From Nitrososphaerales archaeon (GTDB lineage: Archaea > Thermoproteota > Nitrososphaeria > Nitrososphaerales > JANXEG01), in contig JANXEG010000008.1 of assembly GCA_025058425.1 (NCBI GenBank), forward strand, positions 1 to 33,592: a stretch of DNA of 33,592 nucleotides, in the 5' to 3' direction. Below, piece after piece: positions 14,961 through 23,467 of the stretch. Below the pieces are notes generated by a model that was given only the letters and a program-made list of their open reading frames with translations, searched no databases and was not told the origin of the DNA. Both the position numbers and the translations under genes were made by a program. Position 1 is the first letter of the stretch. Each line of letters opens with the position of its first letter.

Positions 14961-15950
14961 CTACATTAAGAGCGTCCATAGTTCGTCCGTTATACTTGAA
15001 TCGATCCTTTCCCTTGTGCCACTTCGTCTGATCAAGATCCTCTCCCCATCGGTAAATTCACCGATTTCGCTGACTTTAACACCTATAGCATTTAGAGCCC
15101 TACACACTCTATCAACATACTTAGGATCGACAGCCATCAGTAAAGTGCCCGAACTGATCAACTTCAAAGGATCGACATTTAAGGAGAGGCAGATCTTCAT
15201 CGTAACATCATCGACAGGTATCTTCTCTTCATAGATCGTAAAACCTAGATTGGATGCGAGGGCCATCTCATAAACTCCATTCAAAATACCTCCTTCAGTA
15301 GGATCGTGCATCGCATGTACGCAGCCCGTAGCAAAGGCTCGAACGGCCTCCTTCACTATACTGATCTTTTCGATCATCCTCGATGCTTTGATCAACGAGT
15401 TCTTATCGATTTGAGTCAATTTATCTTTAAAGGTTTCTGCGAGTATCGATGTACCCTCAATACCAGCACTCTTCGTCATCAGAATACAATCCCCCACTCT
15501 AGCATCTTTAGCTGTAACGTATCGATCGGTTATGCTGAAGGTGGTCATGATTATGATCGGCCGATCGAGTCTGGGTGTAATCTCCGAATGTCCACTTACG
15601 ATAGATATCCCTAAACTCTTCGCGGCACGATCGATCTGCTGAGTAATCGTGTCGATCATCTCGATATCAGAATTCTCAGGAAATAGTATAATGGAGCTGG
15701 CGTACTGAGGCCTTGCCCCACTCGTCGCGACATCGTTGGCACTCACATTAACGGCGAGCCATCCTACATCCTTCTCGGCACCAGTTATAGGATCGGATGA
15801 GACGATTAAGTATCTTTTATTTAATTTAATAACGGAGAAGTCTATACCTGGCCCTGGACCTACGATGCAGTTTGGCGATTCCCTTCCCCTTCTTTTCAAA
15901 ACGTACTTCTCCAGAATCGGTAATGGTAACTTACCTAGTGGAAGGCGCAT
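14961..15950 (-). CDS. AIR synthase / HypE superfamily protein, function unknown
   Basis: This 329-residue protein has the PurM/HypE/SelD/ThiL fold, an ATP-using family. Family signs are VSSDPITGAEKDVGWLAVNVSANDVATSGARP (about residues 50-81), VSGHSEI near 119, and HAMHDPTEGGILNGVYEMA near 216, which matches the HypE/AIR synthase glycine motif. The C-terminus lacks the proline-arginine-isoleucine-cysteine tail that true HypE needs to carry cyanide to hydrogenase, and no other hyp or hydrogenase gene is nearby. It also lacks the usual DDAA motif after GPGPG (it reads GPGPGIDFSVI). It therefore belongs to the uncharacterised archaeal AIR-synthase-like group; thiamine-phosphate kinase is less likely. 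GAGGT six bases before the ATG supports the start. Confidence 0.82.
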   Translation of the reverse strand: MRLPLGKLPLPILEKYVLKRRGRESPNCIVGPGPGIDFSVIKLNKRYLIVSSDPITGAEKDVGWLAVNVSANDVATSGARPQYASSIILFPENSDIEMIDTITQQIDRAAKSLGISIVSGHSEITPRLDRPIIIMTTFSITDRYVTAKDARVGDCILMTKSAGIEGTSILAETFKDKLTQIDKNSLIKASRMIEKISIVKEAVRAFATGCVHAMHDPTEGGILNGVYEMALASNLGFTIYEEKIPVDDVTMKICLSLNVDPLKLISSGTLLMAVDPKYVDRVCRALNAIGVKVSEIGEFTDGERILIRRSGTRERIDSSITDELWTLLM

Positions 15951-16141
15951 ATGATAACCTCAATGATAATGGAATCTTCCCTATATAAATACCGATTTGA
16001 TAGCTAACATCTTCATCGATCGCTCTTTTGCCTAAACTCTTCTTTTAACTTCTTTTTCACCCAAACGCGATGAATCACTCTTTAAAGAATATGAAAGTCA
16101 TGCCGATCAGATACCTTCGAAAGCAGATAAAAGATTGGCCA

Positions 16142-16684
16142 TCATTTGATTTTGACCATTCTTCCCAATTTGGCCTTCGCCAATTGCTGTTTGAGTGTAT
16201 TCAGATCTCTACTCAATCCAAAGTAATCGGAAAATGCGGCCGTAGTCTTATAAATATAGGTCCTCCCCGAACGCTCCCCAACTATAAAACCTAGATCTTC
16301 AAGGAGTTTTAAATGATGATATACCTGTGAGCCCCTTTGAGAGACCAATTCTTGACTCGAGATCGGTTGGAAGTAAGCTATGTATGATAGGGTCTTTAAA
16401 ACGGAGTATGGTAAAAGGGGTTTTGTGGAGAATCTTTTAGCTATCTTATTATACTCGGGTTTAAGTTGCATAACGAACTTATGATCCTGTAATTCGATGA
16501 TTTCGATAGAGCTCAATGTGGAGTTGATCAACTTCGCTAAAGAGCGCGCGATATTGACCGCTTTACGTTTTGATCTTATCCCGCCAGCCTTTGCCAACTC
16601 TTCTGGAGAGAGAGGTCGGCCTGAAGCATAGAGTGCAGCTTCGATGCGTGCCTGTATCTCCTTATCATTATCCTCTGTTGTCAT
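16142..16684 (-). CDS. scpB: ScpB, condensin subunit (kleisin-binding winged-helix protein)
   Basis: This 180-residue protein has the two winged-helix domains of ScpB. It opens with IEAALYASGRPLSPEELAKA (about residues 13-32); the second domain starts at LPYSVLKTLSYIAYFQPIS (about 92-110) and includes SQRGSQVYHHLKLLEDLGFI. ScpB dimers bind the middle of the ScpA kleisin and help close the SMC ring in chromosome organisation. The start overlaps the end of scpA by 17 bases, and there is no strong Shine-Dalgarno, so translation is probably coupled. It is the last gene of smc-scpA-scpB. The length is normal for the family. Confidence 0.88.
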   Translation of the reverse strand: MTTEDNDKEIQARIEAALYASGRPLSPEELAKAGGIRSKRKAVNIARSLAKLINSTLSSIEIIELQDHKFVMQLKPEYNKIAKRFSTKPLLPYSVLKTLSYIAYFQPISSQELVSQRGSQVYHHLKLLEDLGFIVGERSGRTYIYKTTAAFSDYFGLSRDLNTLKQQLAKAKLGRMVKIK

Positions 16685-17360
16685 AGTTATCGACTTTCAA
16701 AATCTTTATATCATCTTCAAACTGCTCCAATCGAATAACCCCTTCATTCGCAAGGAATAATAACAAGATAAAAATTCTCATAGCCTCATTTAACGCAAAT
16801 CCTTGAATATATTCACTAAAGAGAATTTCGTTAACTTTGTTAAGTGTATTCAGTAGATCATCTTTGAATGATGCGAGCCTTTCTTGAATGTAAGCAATGA
16901 ATGAGTCGACTTTAATTAGAGGTTCATAATCGGTCAATTCAGCTTCAGGCTTCTCTTTTTTATCACCCTGTGAAAGTATTTCGCTGAGAATTTTCTCCAA
17001 CGCTTTTAAAAGATCCTCGATCGTCGTCGAGGCTAATTCGTATCTGAAGGGCATCAACAGTATTTGAGGGGGTTCGATCGTCGTTGCTGGTCTTCTTTCT
17101 ACCTTTAACTTCTCAAATAGAAAGAGGGTTTCGACCTTTAATCTATAGATGATCGCCGATGTTAAAGCGGCTGAAGCACAGATCCTTATATCTAAAGATT
17201 CAACATCTGCCAATACCTTGAGGAGTTTATCCAGAAGATCTTTAAGATCGATCTCCCAAATCCTTCGATTCTTAATCGCTCCGGGATTCACCAATATATT
17301 TAAGGGAGGTTTGGAAAGGATTGGCCTTACATCATTCACTCTTCGCAACCACCTCCACAC
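16668..17360 (-). CDS. scpA: ScpA, kleisin subunit of the SMC complex
   Basis: This kleisin of up to 230 residues bridges the heads of the SMC dimer. The N-terminal helical region (WEIDLKDLLDKLLKVL near 35-50) would bind the SMC neck. A charged middle (GDKKEKPEAELTDYEPLI) should bind ScpB. The C-terminal winged helix (about 170-225, with EGVIRLEQFEDDIKIL) would bind the SMC head. It overlaps smc at its start and scpB at its end. The start is uncertain: GTG at 17360 is the longest form, but GGAGGT at 17351-17356 lies just ahead of a TTG (17348) and a GTG (17339) that overlaps the smc stop. The shorter forms fit translational coupling better. Confidence 0.85.
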   Translation of the reverse strand: MWRWLRRVNDVRPILSKPPLNILVNPGAIKNRRIWEIDLKDLLDKLLKVLADVESLDIRICASAALTSAIIYRLKVETLFLFEKLKVERRPATTIEPPQILLMPFRYELASTTIEDLLKALEKILSEILSQGDKKEKPEAELTDYEPLIKVDSFIAYIQERLASFKDDLLNTLNKVNEILFSEYIQGFALNEAMRIFILLLFLANEGVIRLEQFEDDIKILKVDNYDNRG

Positions 17361-20300
17361 TCGGCTTATACTTCACAAATTTGGAGACACCATTCTCTAT
17401 ATATACGCCATAGATTAAGGATGATCTTGACATTATCGACTCTCTTAATGTAATGATGATGATCTGTCTATCTTCAGCCTTCTCCTTTAACAATTCAGCC
17501 AAACGTTCGCTATTCACTAGATCTAAATGTGCATCGATTTCATCGAATAGGTAGAAGGGCGATGGATAAACGGATTGAATCGCTAAGATAAATGCGAGGG
17601 CTGAGACGGTCTTCTCACCACCACTCGTTAAGCTCGATTCTCTAGGAGCCTTACCAAGAAACTCGGTCATCAGATATATTCCACCAGAGAAGATATCATC
17701 GGGCTTTTCGATCTCTAACCACGCTTTTCCACCGGTCAATCTTGCAAATATCGAGCGTAATTCTCGATCGATCTTGCCATAAGCATCTAAGAAGACCCTC
17801 CTCTTCTCCGCTTCGATATTCTCGATGAACTTTATAATAGCATCCCTCTCCATCTCCAATTGGTTCTTCCTTAAAGACAGATTCTTATAATTGATAAATA
17901 CATCTTTATAGCTACGATCTGCCAGTAAATTTACACCATACTTCAATTGCTCATACTCTCTCGTCAACTGCTTTAATATCAACTCTGCATTCTCAAATAC
18001 CTCGATAGGTTCACCGTATCCAAGTAGATTTAACTCATCTATAAAGTGCCGTTCAGCCTCTAAGAGCCTTTCTAAACTCTTCTCTGCATTTATTCGCTCC
18101 CTCTCCAAATTGAGAAAAGATTTCTTTAACTCCTCCTCCTCACCCTTTAAAGCTTTTAACTTTTCTTCGAAGCTCTCTAAAATCGGGCGTGACTTCTTCG
18201 AAGATTCTATTATATTGGCTTCCTCGCTCTTTAATTCATCGAGTTTGCTCGATAACTCCTTAACCTTGATTTCACTCTCTTTTATGAATCTCAATCTCTC
18301 TTCTCGCTCATTCTTCAATTGTTCGATCTCTTTATTCACCCTATCAAGACTCGGGCGAAGGTTATGATTCAGATTTCCATCTTCTCTAGTCAGTTGCGTA
18401 AGTGTATCTCTGATCTGAGCAGAAGTATTATCAATAAAGCTAATGTAGAATGAGCGCTTCTTCTCTAAAGAGGATAATTCATCTCTCAATCTCTCCAGAT
18501 TTAACTCCTCTATCTTCTTATTACAAATTTGAGACCTCTCCTCGACAGACATCTTAAGACTCTCTAACCTTTTGATCCTCTCTTCTAACTTCTTCAGAGC
18601 ATTTAGGATCTTATCGACCTTCTTATCTACGAGCTTCTTAAGTCTGTTATACTTTTTGGCCAATTTAGAAAAGTTGATCAGATCTGCCGTCAAACGCTCC
18701 ATGTGTAGAGCCCTCTTCACCATCTCTTTTTCAAGTGCTTTGGAACGCTTCTCTAACCTTTGTAGATCGAGTTTTCTCTTATTGATGAGCTTTCTAAGCG
18801 AAGAGAGTGCTTCCTTCACCGTGGAGAATGATCTCTCATCTCCGATCAATCTTACGATCTGAGTCAACTTTTTGATCAAACCCGTCTCAAAAGCCATCGC
18901 CTTCGGTTCGAATATATCACCATTGAGAGAGACACTCCTAAAACCTCTCGATGCGACTATGTATGCAGATCGTGTGGAATTCACAAGGACCGTATCTCCA
19001 AAGATAAAGTTCACTAGACCGTTAAAATCTTCCTTATCTTCTCTAACTTTGATCACATCTGCCAATACACCGATCACACCCTCCACATTTGGAGGATTTA
19101 CCTTAGAAGTATCTGAAATTTCACTGAGCGGGATGATCGTCAAACGGCCGATCTTAAATTTCTTTATCAACTCAGCTACTTTTAACATGGCATTCAAATC
19201 TCTTACAACGACGGTCTTCATCCACTTCTTACCGATCGCTAAGACCGCCCTTTCATACTGAGGCTCGTAAGATATAATATTCTCAAATTTATCGATAAAA
19301 CCCTCTACCAAACCCCCATCTGCCAACTCCTTTAACCTTCGAAAGCTCAACTCCTCGATCAACACCTGCTCGATGATGGACCTCTGGGAATCGTACTTTA
19401 TTACAGCCCCTCTAACCTTCTCTAGTATAGATATTGCATTCTCAATTTCATTCTCTAGCCTCTCTCTAATGGCCGATAGATTGGATATGGATCTGTTGAT
19501 CTGGTTTAATGATTCGGTATCGATCTTCTTCAGATTCTCCAATTCTTTGATATTGGCCTCCAATTGTTTTAAAGTCTCTGAGAATGAGTTCGATTTGTCC
19601 TTTAGTAAACTTAACCGCTCATTTAAAACACTCTGTTCGTTGCGCAGAGCCTCAATCTTCATAGTTATAGACCTTTGAATTTCACTATACTTTGATAAAC
19701 GCTCTTTTAACGATTCTAACATTTTATTCGATCGAGAGATTTGCCCTTTGAGCCTTTCGATCCTTCTCTCTACCTTCTTGCATTCGTTCTCCGCCTCCTT
19801 CTTCGCCCTCTCCAGATCATTTAGAGTGATCTTCAATTGATCGATCCTCTGCTCACTTTCCTCAATCTCTTTCACCAAATTCTCATTCATCTGTTGAAGG
19901 CGGGGTAGATCTTCATCGATCTTTAACACTGTTCTTCGGGCTTCTTCGATATCCACATTCAACCGATCTAATTCACTGGTAATCTTAACGATTTCGAATT
20001 CGATTTCAAGCTGCTTGCCACTCGGCCCCTCCATGACGGTAGATATGAAATCATTTCGTTCACTCTCTAAGGCTTGAATCTTGTGCCTTACTTCTGAGAT
20101 CTTACCTTGAATTTCATCTATCTTCTTCACACAATCTCTGATTACCTGCTTCTGTCTCTCGATCCTTTCACGCGTAGCGATAAGATTTTTCGATGTTAAA
20201 ACGGCCTTTAACCATCGAATCTCATTCTCCAACTGTCTTAACCTTAATTGATCATTTCTTTCTTCCTCTAACGATTCGACCCTACTCTTTATCTCACCAA

Positions 20301-20892
20301 TTCTGGCCATAGCTACTTGAAGTTTTACATCAGCATTTTGTAACTGCTTCATCGCCTCAGCCTTCTTCTGATCGAACTCAGCTACACCGGCGATATTCTC
20401 TATCAAAGCCCTCTTTTGATCGGGTAGAAGCTCCGCGATCCTCGTAACCATACCTTGAGGGACTATATTGATCCCATCAGGAGAGATTAAACCTACACTT
20501 AGAATTTCAGAAAGGGTATTCTTCTGTACAGGCTTACCATTGAGGTAATATACACTCTCTCCAGTACTTTTAAGTTCACGTGAGATAGTAACTGAGTCGG
20601 AGTCTATCGGCAGAGTGCGTAATGTATTATCGAAGGTGATCGTTACTCTACAACTCGAGGGTTTGTATGATGCGTTCGGGCCCCCATCGTAAATCAGATC
20701 TGCAAGTTTAGTAACCCTCAACTTCTTCGGACTATTTTCACCTATGGCAAAGAGGATCGCATCTAAAATATTGGTCTTCCCACTACCATTGGGCCCTGTA
20801 ATTGCCGTCAACCCTTTACCGAAGTTAAGGGTGACGGTTTTATCACCCAAGGATTTAAAGCCTCTTATCTCTAACTTCGTGATAAAGGACAT
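17332..20892 (-). CDS. smc: SMC chromosome-condensation ATPase
   Basis: This 1,186-residue SMC protein is full length for the family. Walker A GPNGSGKT lies at residues 33-40. Long coiled coils occupy about 165-510 and 690-1030 around a hinge domain (about 520-660, with GGLVEGFIDKFENI and AIGKKWMKTVVV). The ABC signature LTSGGEKTVSALAF is near 1084 and Walker B YLFDEIDAHLD near 1115. It forms ring dimers that extrude and hold DNA loops, with ScpA and ScpB encoded immediately downstream and overlapping. GGAGGT eight bases before the ATG supports the start. The gene set is complete, so this archaeon organises its chromosome with SMC-ScpAB rather than with coalescin alone. Confidence 0.97.
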   Translation of the reverse strand: MSFITKLEIRGFKSLGDKTVTLNFGKGLTAITGPNGSGKTNILDAILFAIGENSPKKLRVTKLADLIYDGGPNASYKPSSCRVTITFDNTLRTLPIDSDSVTISRELKSTGESVYYLNGKPVQKNTLSEILSVGLISPDGINIVPQGMVTRIAELLPDQKRALIENIAGVAEFDQKKAEAMKQLQNADVKLQVAMARIGEIKSRVESLEEERNDQLRLRQLENEIRWLKAVLTSKNLIATRERIERQKQVIRDCVKKIDEIQGKISEVRHKIQALESERNDFISTVMEGPSGKQLEIEFEIVKITSELDRLNVDIEEARRTVLKIDEDLPRLQQMNENLVKEIEESEQRIDQLKITLNDLERAKKEAENECKKVERRIERLKGQISRSNKMLESLKERLSKYSEIQRSITMKIEALRNEQSVLNERLSLLKDKSNSFSETLKQLEANIKELENLKKIDTESLNQINRSISNLSAIRERLENEIENAISILEKVRGAVIKYDSQRSIIEQVLIEELSFRRLKELADGGLVEGFIDKFENIISYEPQYERAVLAIGKKWMKTVVVRDLNAMLKVAELIKKFKIGRLTIIPLSEISDTSKVNPPNVEGVIGVLADVIKVREDKEDFNGLVNFIFGDTVLVNSTRSAYIVASRGFRSVSLNGDIFEPKAMAFETGLIKKLTQIVRLIGDERSFSTVKEALSSLRKLINKRKLDLQRLEKRSKALEKEMVKRALHMERLTADLINFSKLAKKYNRLKKLVDKKVDKILNALKKLEERIKRLESLKMSVEERSQICNKKIEELNLERLRDELSSLEKKRSFYISFIDNTSAQIRDTLTQLTREDGNLNHNLRPSLDRVNKEIEQLKNEREERLRFIKESEIKVKELSSKLDELKSEEANIIESSKKSRPILESFEEKLKALKGEEEELKKSFLNLERERINAEKSLERLLEAERHFIDELNLLGYGEPIEVFENAELILKQLTREYEQLKYGVNLLADRSYKDVFINYKNLSLRKNQLEMERDAIIKFIENIEAEKRRVFLDAYGKIDRELRSIFARLTGGKAWLEIEKPDDIFSGGIYLMTEFLGKAPRESSLTSGGEKTVSALAFILAIQSVYPSPFYLFDEIDAHLDLVNSERLAELLKEKAEDRQIIIITLRESIMSRSSLIYGVYIENGVSKFVKYKPSVEVVAKSE

Positions 20893-21200
20893 GGATTAAA
20901 CCTCCATCATCGATTTCGGCATATTCGAAAAAATTCCAACTCGTATATGAATAAATGATCTCAACCCTACATTCACTTTCACTTTAACAAGTCCTCCACA
21001 GCATACCTAAACGATGAAGGGGCCAAGTCATTCACAACTCTTATCTTTATTCGAAGATTTTGCTTCTCAAATCTAATAAAATTTACTAAGTTATTTAAAT
21101 ATTTAGAGCTCAATGGCAGATTTTATCTTTATTTCTTGATGGTGTTCACTTCGATAATATTCGCATCATTTAAATCGATATCCTATGTTATGATCTTGGT
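20893..21200. other. Divergent promoter region between smc and the peptidase gene
   Basis: These 308 bases hold no gene I can support. They contain the smc Shine-Dalgarno (20893-20910), AT-rich stretches at 21070-21110 that could be the smc promoter, and TTTAAAT at 21169-21175, the TATA box of the peptidase gene 26-32 bases before its ATG. Confidence 0.6.
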
Positions 21201-22283
21201 ATGCATATAGCTACGAGTATCGTAAATGAGCGAAGGGAAAGGGCCCTCAAATCTGCTAAGAGTTTAGGGTTCGATGTTGTGGTAGCGAGTAGCCCTGAAA
21301 ATTTGTACTATTTAACCGGCTTTTGGGGTAATGGTGTAGTAATGATCGATGAGTCTAAAACTCTGATTTATACACAGATCTTGGATAAGAGTAGGGCCGA
21401 ATCTCAATCTGTAAATTGTGAGGTGATAGGTGTTAAGATCGGTTCATCCCTCTACGATGTTATTATAGAGCGCTTGAAAGGGAGGAGGGTATTATTCGAT
21501 AATCCTCGAGTATCCATCGCCGATAGAGTTAGAGAGGCCATGGGCCAGAATGTAAAGTTCGATCCACAATTCTATTACGAATTGAGGAGGAGGAAGGATG
21601 AGTTCGAAATCTCATGTATAAAAAAGGTTGCGGCGATGATCGATGAATTGTTCGAAGCAGTTAATGAGATCTTAACCGTGGGCATAAGTGAGAGGGAGGT
21701 CGCTGCGAAGCTATTTTCAAAAGCGATCTCGATGGGTTGCACACCCTCCATCACTACTGCAACCATTCCGATCATAGTCGCCTCGGGACCAAATACTTCA
21801 TATCCACACGCAGAGCCTACCGATAGAAGGTTAAATCCGGGCGATTTGGTGATAATCGATCTATTCTTCATGTATAAAGGCTATGTGGCCGATGCAACTC
21901 GAACCTTTGGTTTAGGAAGTGTATCGAACGAGATTAAAGAGATTTATGAAGTAGTTAGAGAAGTTCAAGAATTGGGTATAAAAAGTGCGACCGATGGGGC
22001 TTTGTGTAGAGATGTAGATAAGGTCTGTAGAGATAGGTTGATCGAAAGAGGTTTGGGAGAGTATTTCATCCACTCCACTGGCCATGGTGTGGGTTTAGAG
22101 GTTCATGAACCCCCATGGCTGGGGCCGGGCTCGAATGATAAGTTAATGAAAGATGATGTGGTGACGATAGAGCCTGGGGTCTACATTCCAAATAGATACG
22201 GAGTCAGGATTGAAGACACGATCCACATCTCACATGGTGTAGAAATTTTAACAAAATTCCCGAAGGAGCTCATCATCCTATAA
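21201..22283 (+). CDS. pepQ: Xaa-Pro dipeptidase / M24 metallopeptidase
   Basis: This 360-residue M24B peptidase cleaves dipeptides or short peptides with proline in the second position, using two metal ions. The N-terminal creatinase-like domain covers about 1-125. The catalytic domain has all five metal ligands: Asp in VIIDLFFMYKGYVADATRTF (two), His in STGHGVGLEVHEPP, Glu in VVTIEPGVYIP and Glu in YGVRIEDT. VASGPNTSYPHAEPTDR is the usual substrate-site loop. The start ATG is supported by a TATA box at leaderless distance. The AbrB-PhoU gene follows 84 bases later in the same direction. It is probably cytoplasmic and works in protein turnover. Confidence 0.93.
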   Translation: MHIATSIVNERRERALKSAKSLGFDVVVASSPENLYYLTGFWGNGVVMIDESKTLIYTQILDKSRAESQSVNCEVIGVKIGSSLYDVIIERLKGRRVLFDNPRVSIADRVREAMGQNVKFDPQFYYELRRRKDEFEISCIKKVAAMIDELFEAVNEILTVGISEREVAAKLFSKAISMGCTPSITTATIPIIVASGPNTSYPHAEPTDRRLNPGDLVIIDLFFMYKGYVADATRTFGLGSVSNEIKEIYEVVREVQELGIKSATDGALCRDVDKVCRDRLIERGLGEYFIHSTGHGVGLEVHEPPWLGPGSNDKLMKDDVVTIEPGVYIPNRYGVRIEDTIHISHGVEILTKFPKELIIL

Positions 22284-22367
22284 CCTCGTCCATCTCTAAC
22301 TGTAACGATACATTTAGAATGTTTATTTATCACAAATGCATTATCACGATCATTAAGGTGTAAAAGT

Positions 22368-23357
22368 TTGGAACTCCGCAAAGCGCAGGAGATGGGCGGA
22401 GGGACGATCTTAATCTCTCTACCAAAAGAATGGGTAGAGCGGTACGGTTTGAAGAAAGGTAGTATAATCGCGATCGATACGACCATCGATGGAGGGCTTT
22501 TACTTCATCCATTTCGAGGCGAGGAGAAGAGATCGTATGAGATCAACATACCTTATCTGGCTGAAGATTTAGAGCGTTTAGTAGATAAGATCACTGGAGC
22601 TTACCTGTTAGGTTATGATGTGATCAAAATCTTCGGGAATAAACGGATCGATTACAAAGATAGAGAGGGTATAAAGAAGGGGGTCCGAAGGTTGATCGGT
22701 TTAGAGATCGTCGAAGAGGATGCACATTCTATAACGTTACAATTCCTTCCTGAACCCACGACACTTAACCCCACCAAGATGTTCATGAGGATGCATATGT
22801 TGGTAATGGGCATGATCAAGGATGCGATTACTTCACTTATAGAGAATGATGAACATCTAGCAAAAGTCATTATTGAGAGAGATGATGAAGTGGATAGAAT
22901 CTACTTTCTACTTGTACGAATGTTGAGAAGTGCCGTGTTAAACCAAAGGTTGGCCAATACCTATGGATTGAGCGCTGTAGATTGTTTAGATTACCGTGTA
23001 GCGGCTACAATTCTTGAGGCTGCGGGTGATGCTGCCGTCGAGCTCGTTCAGAATCTTCACGCTATTTCAAAAGATCTGAGCAAAGAATTGAGTGACCGAT
23101 TGTTAAAGGTTAGAACATTTTTAGAAGAGAGTCAGAAGCTCGCCGTAAAAGCATTTCTCTCTAAAGATGAAAAGGATTTGAAGAGGGTTGAAGAAGCGAA
23201 TCACAACCTTTACGAAGTTCTGACGAATCTAAAGGCAGAATTTTTACAGAAACCCCTTCCATCATTATTGACGGTAATTTCAAATTTAGATAAGATGTAT
23301 AGATGTTATGTCGATATCAGTGATCTTACCGTTCCTATACACCCGATATTAGGATGA
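22368..23357 (+). CDS. AbrB-PhoU domain protein
   Basis: This 329-residue protein has an N-terminal SpoVT/AbrB swapped-hairpin domain (about 1-45, GGGTILISLPKEWVERYGLKKG) that in this family can bind DNA. A C-terminal PhoU-type helical bundle (about 115-325) follows, in which the repeated acidic motifs ERDDEVDRIYFLL and DEKDLKRVEEANHNLY could bind metal. Archaeal proteins of this layout are annotated as phosphate-uptake regulators, but many are not near pst genes, and none is visible here. The start is TTG with AAGGTG about eight bases upstream; the second residue MEL frame agrees with the conserved start of the AbrB fold. It could regulate phosphate or metal genes elsewhere. Confidence 0.86.
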   Translation: MELRKAQEMGGGTILISLPKEWVERYGLKKGSIIAIDTTIDGGLLLHPFRGEEKRSYEINIPYLAEDLERLVDKITGAYLLGYDVIKIFGNKRIDYKDREGIKKGVRRLIGLEIVEEDAHSITLQFLPEPTTLNPTKMFMRMHMLVMGMIKDAITSLIENDEHLAKVIIERDDEVDRIYFLLVRMLRSAVLNQRLANTYGLSAVDCLDYRVAATILEAAGDAAVELVQNLHAISKDLSKELSDRLLKVRTFLEESQKLAVKAFLSKDEKDLKRVEEANHNLYEVLTNLKAEFLQKPLPSLLTVISNLDKMYRCYVDISDLTVPIHPILG

Positions 23358-23400
23358 TGAAGGATTGTGAAGGATGATAGATGATAATAGATGATAAAGA
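23351..23400. repeat. Degenerate 10-base tandem repeat, five units
   Basis: The purine-rich units are AGGATGATGA, AGGATTGTGA, AGGATGATAG, ATGATAATAG and ATGATAAAGA. They begin at the stop of the AbrB-PhoU gene and end before the pyrG promoter. They look like slippage products or a 3' tail signal; no function is known. Confidence 0.4.
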
Positions 23401-23437
23401 TCTTCTCTTAAAAGTCATCTACGTTAAACTCAAAAGG

Positions 23438-23446
23438 TTTAATTAT
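23438..23446 (+). promoter_or_regulatory. TATA box for pyrG
   Basis: TTTAATTAT lies 22-30 bases before the ATG at 23468, at leaderless spacing. Confidence 0.45.
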
Positions 23447-23467
23447 CGTTAGTCAGCTTGGATAACT

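Noticed and set aside
14961-15950. Thiamine-phosphate kinase ThiL, from its distance to thiDN
   Set aside because: It is on the opposite strand, and its motifs are closer to the HypE/AIR-synthase group than to ThiL; the neighbourhood is not enough.
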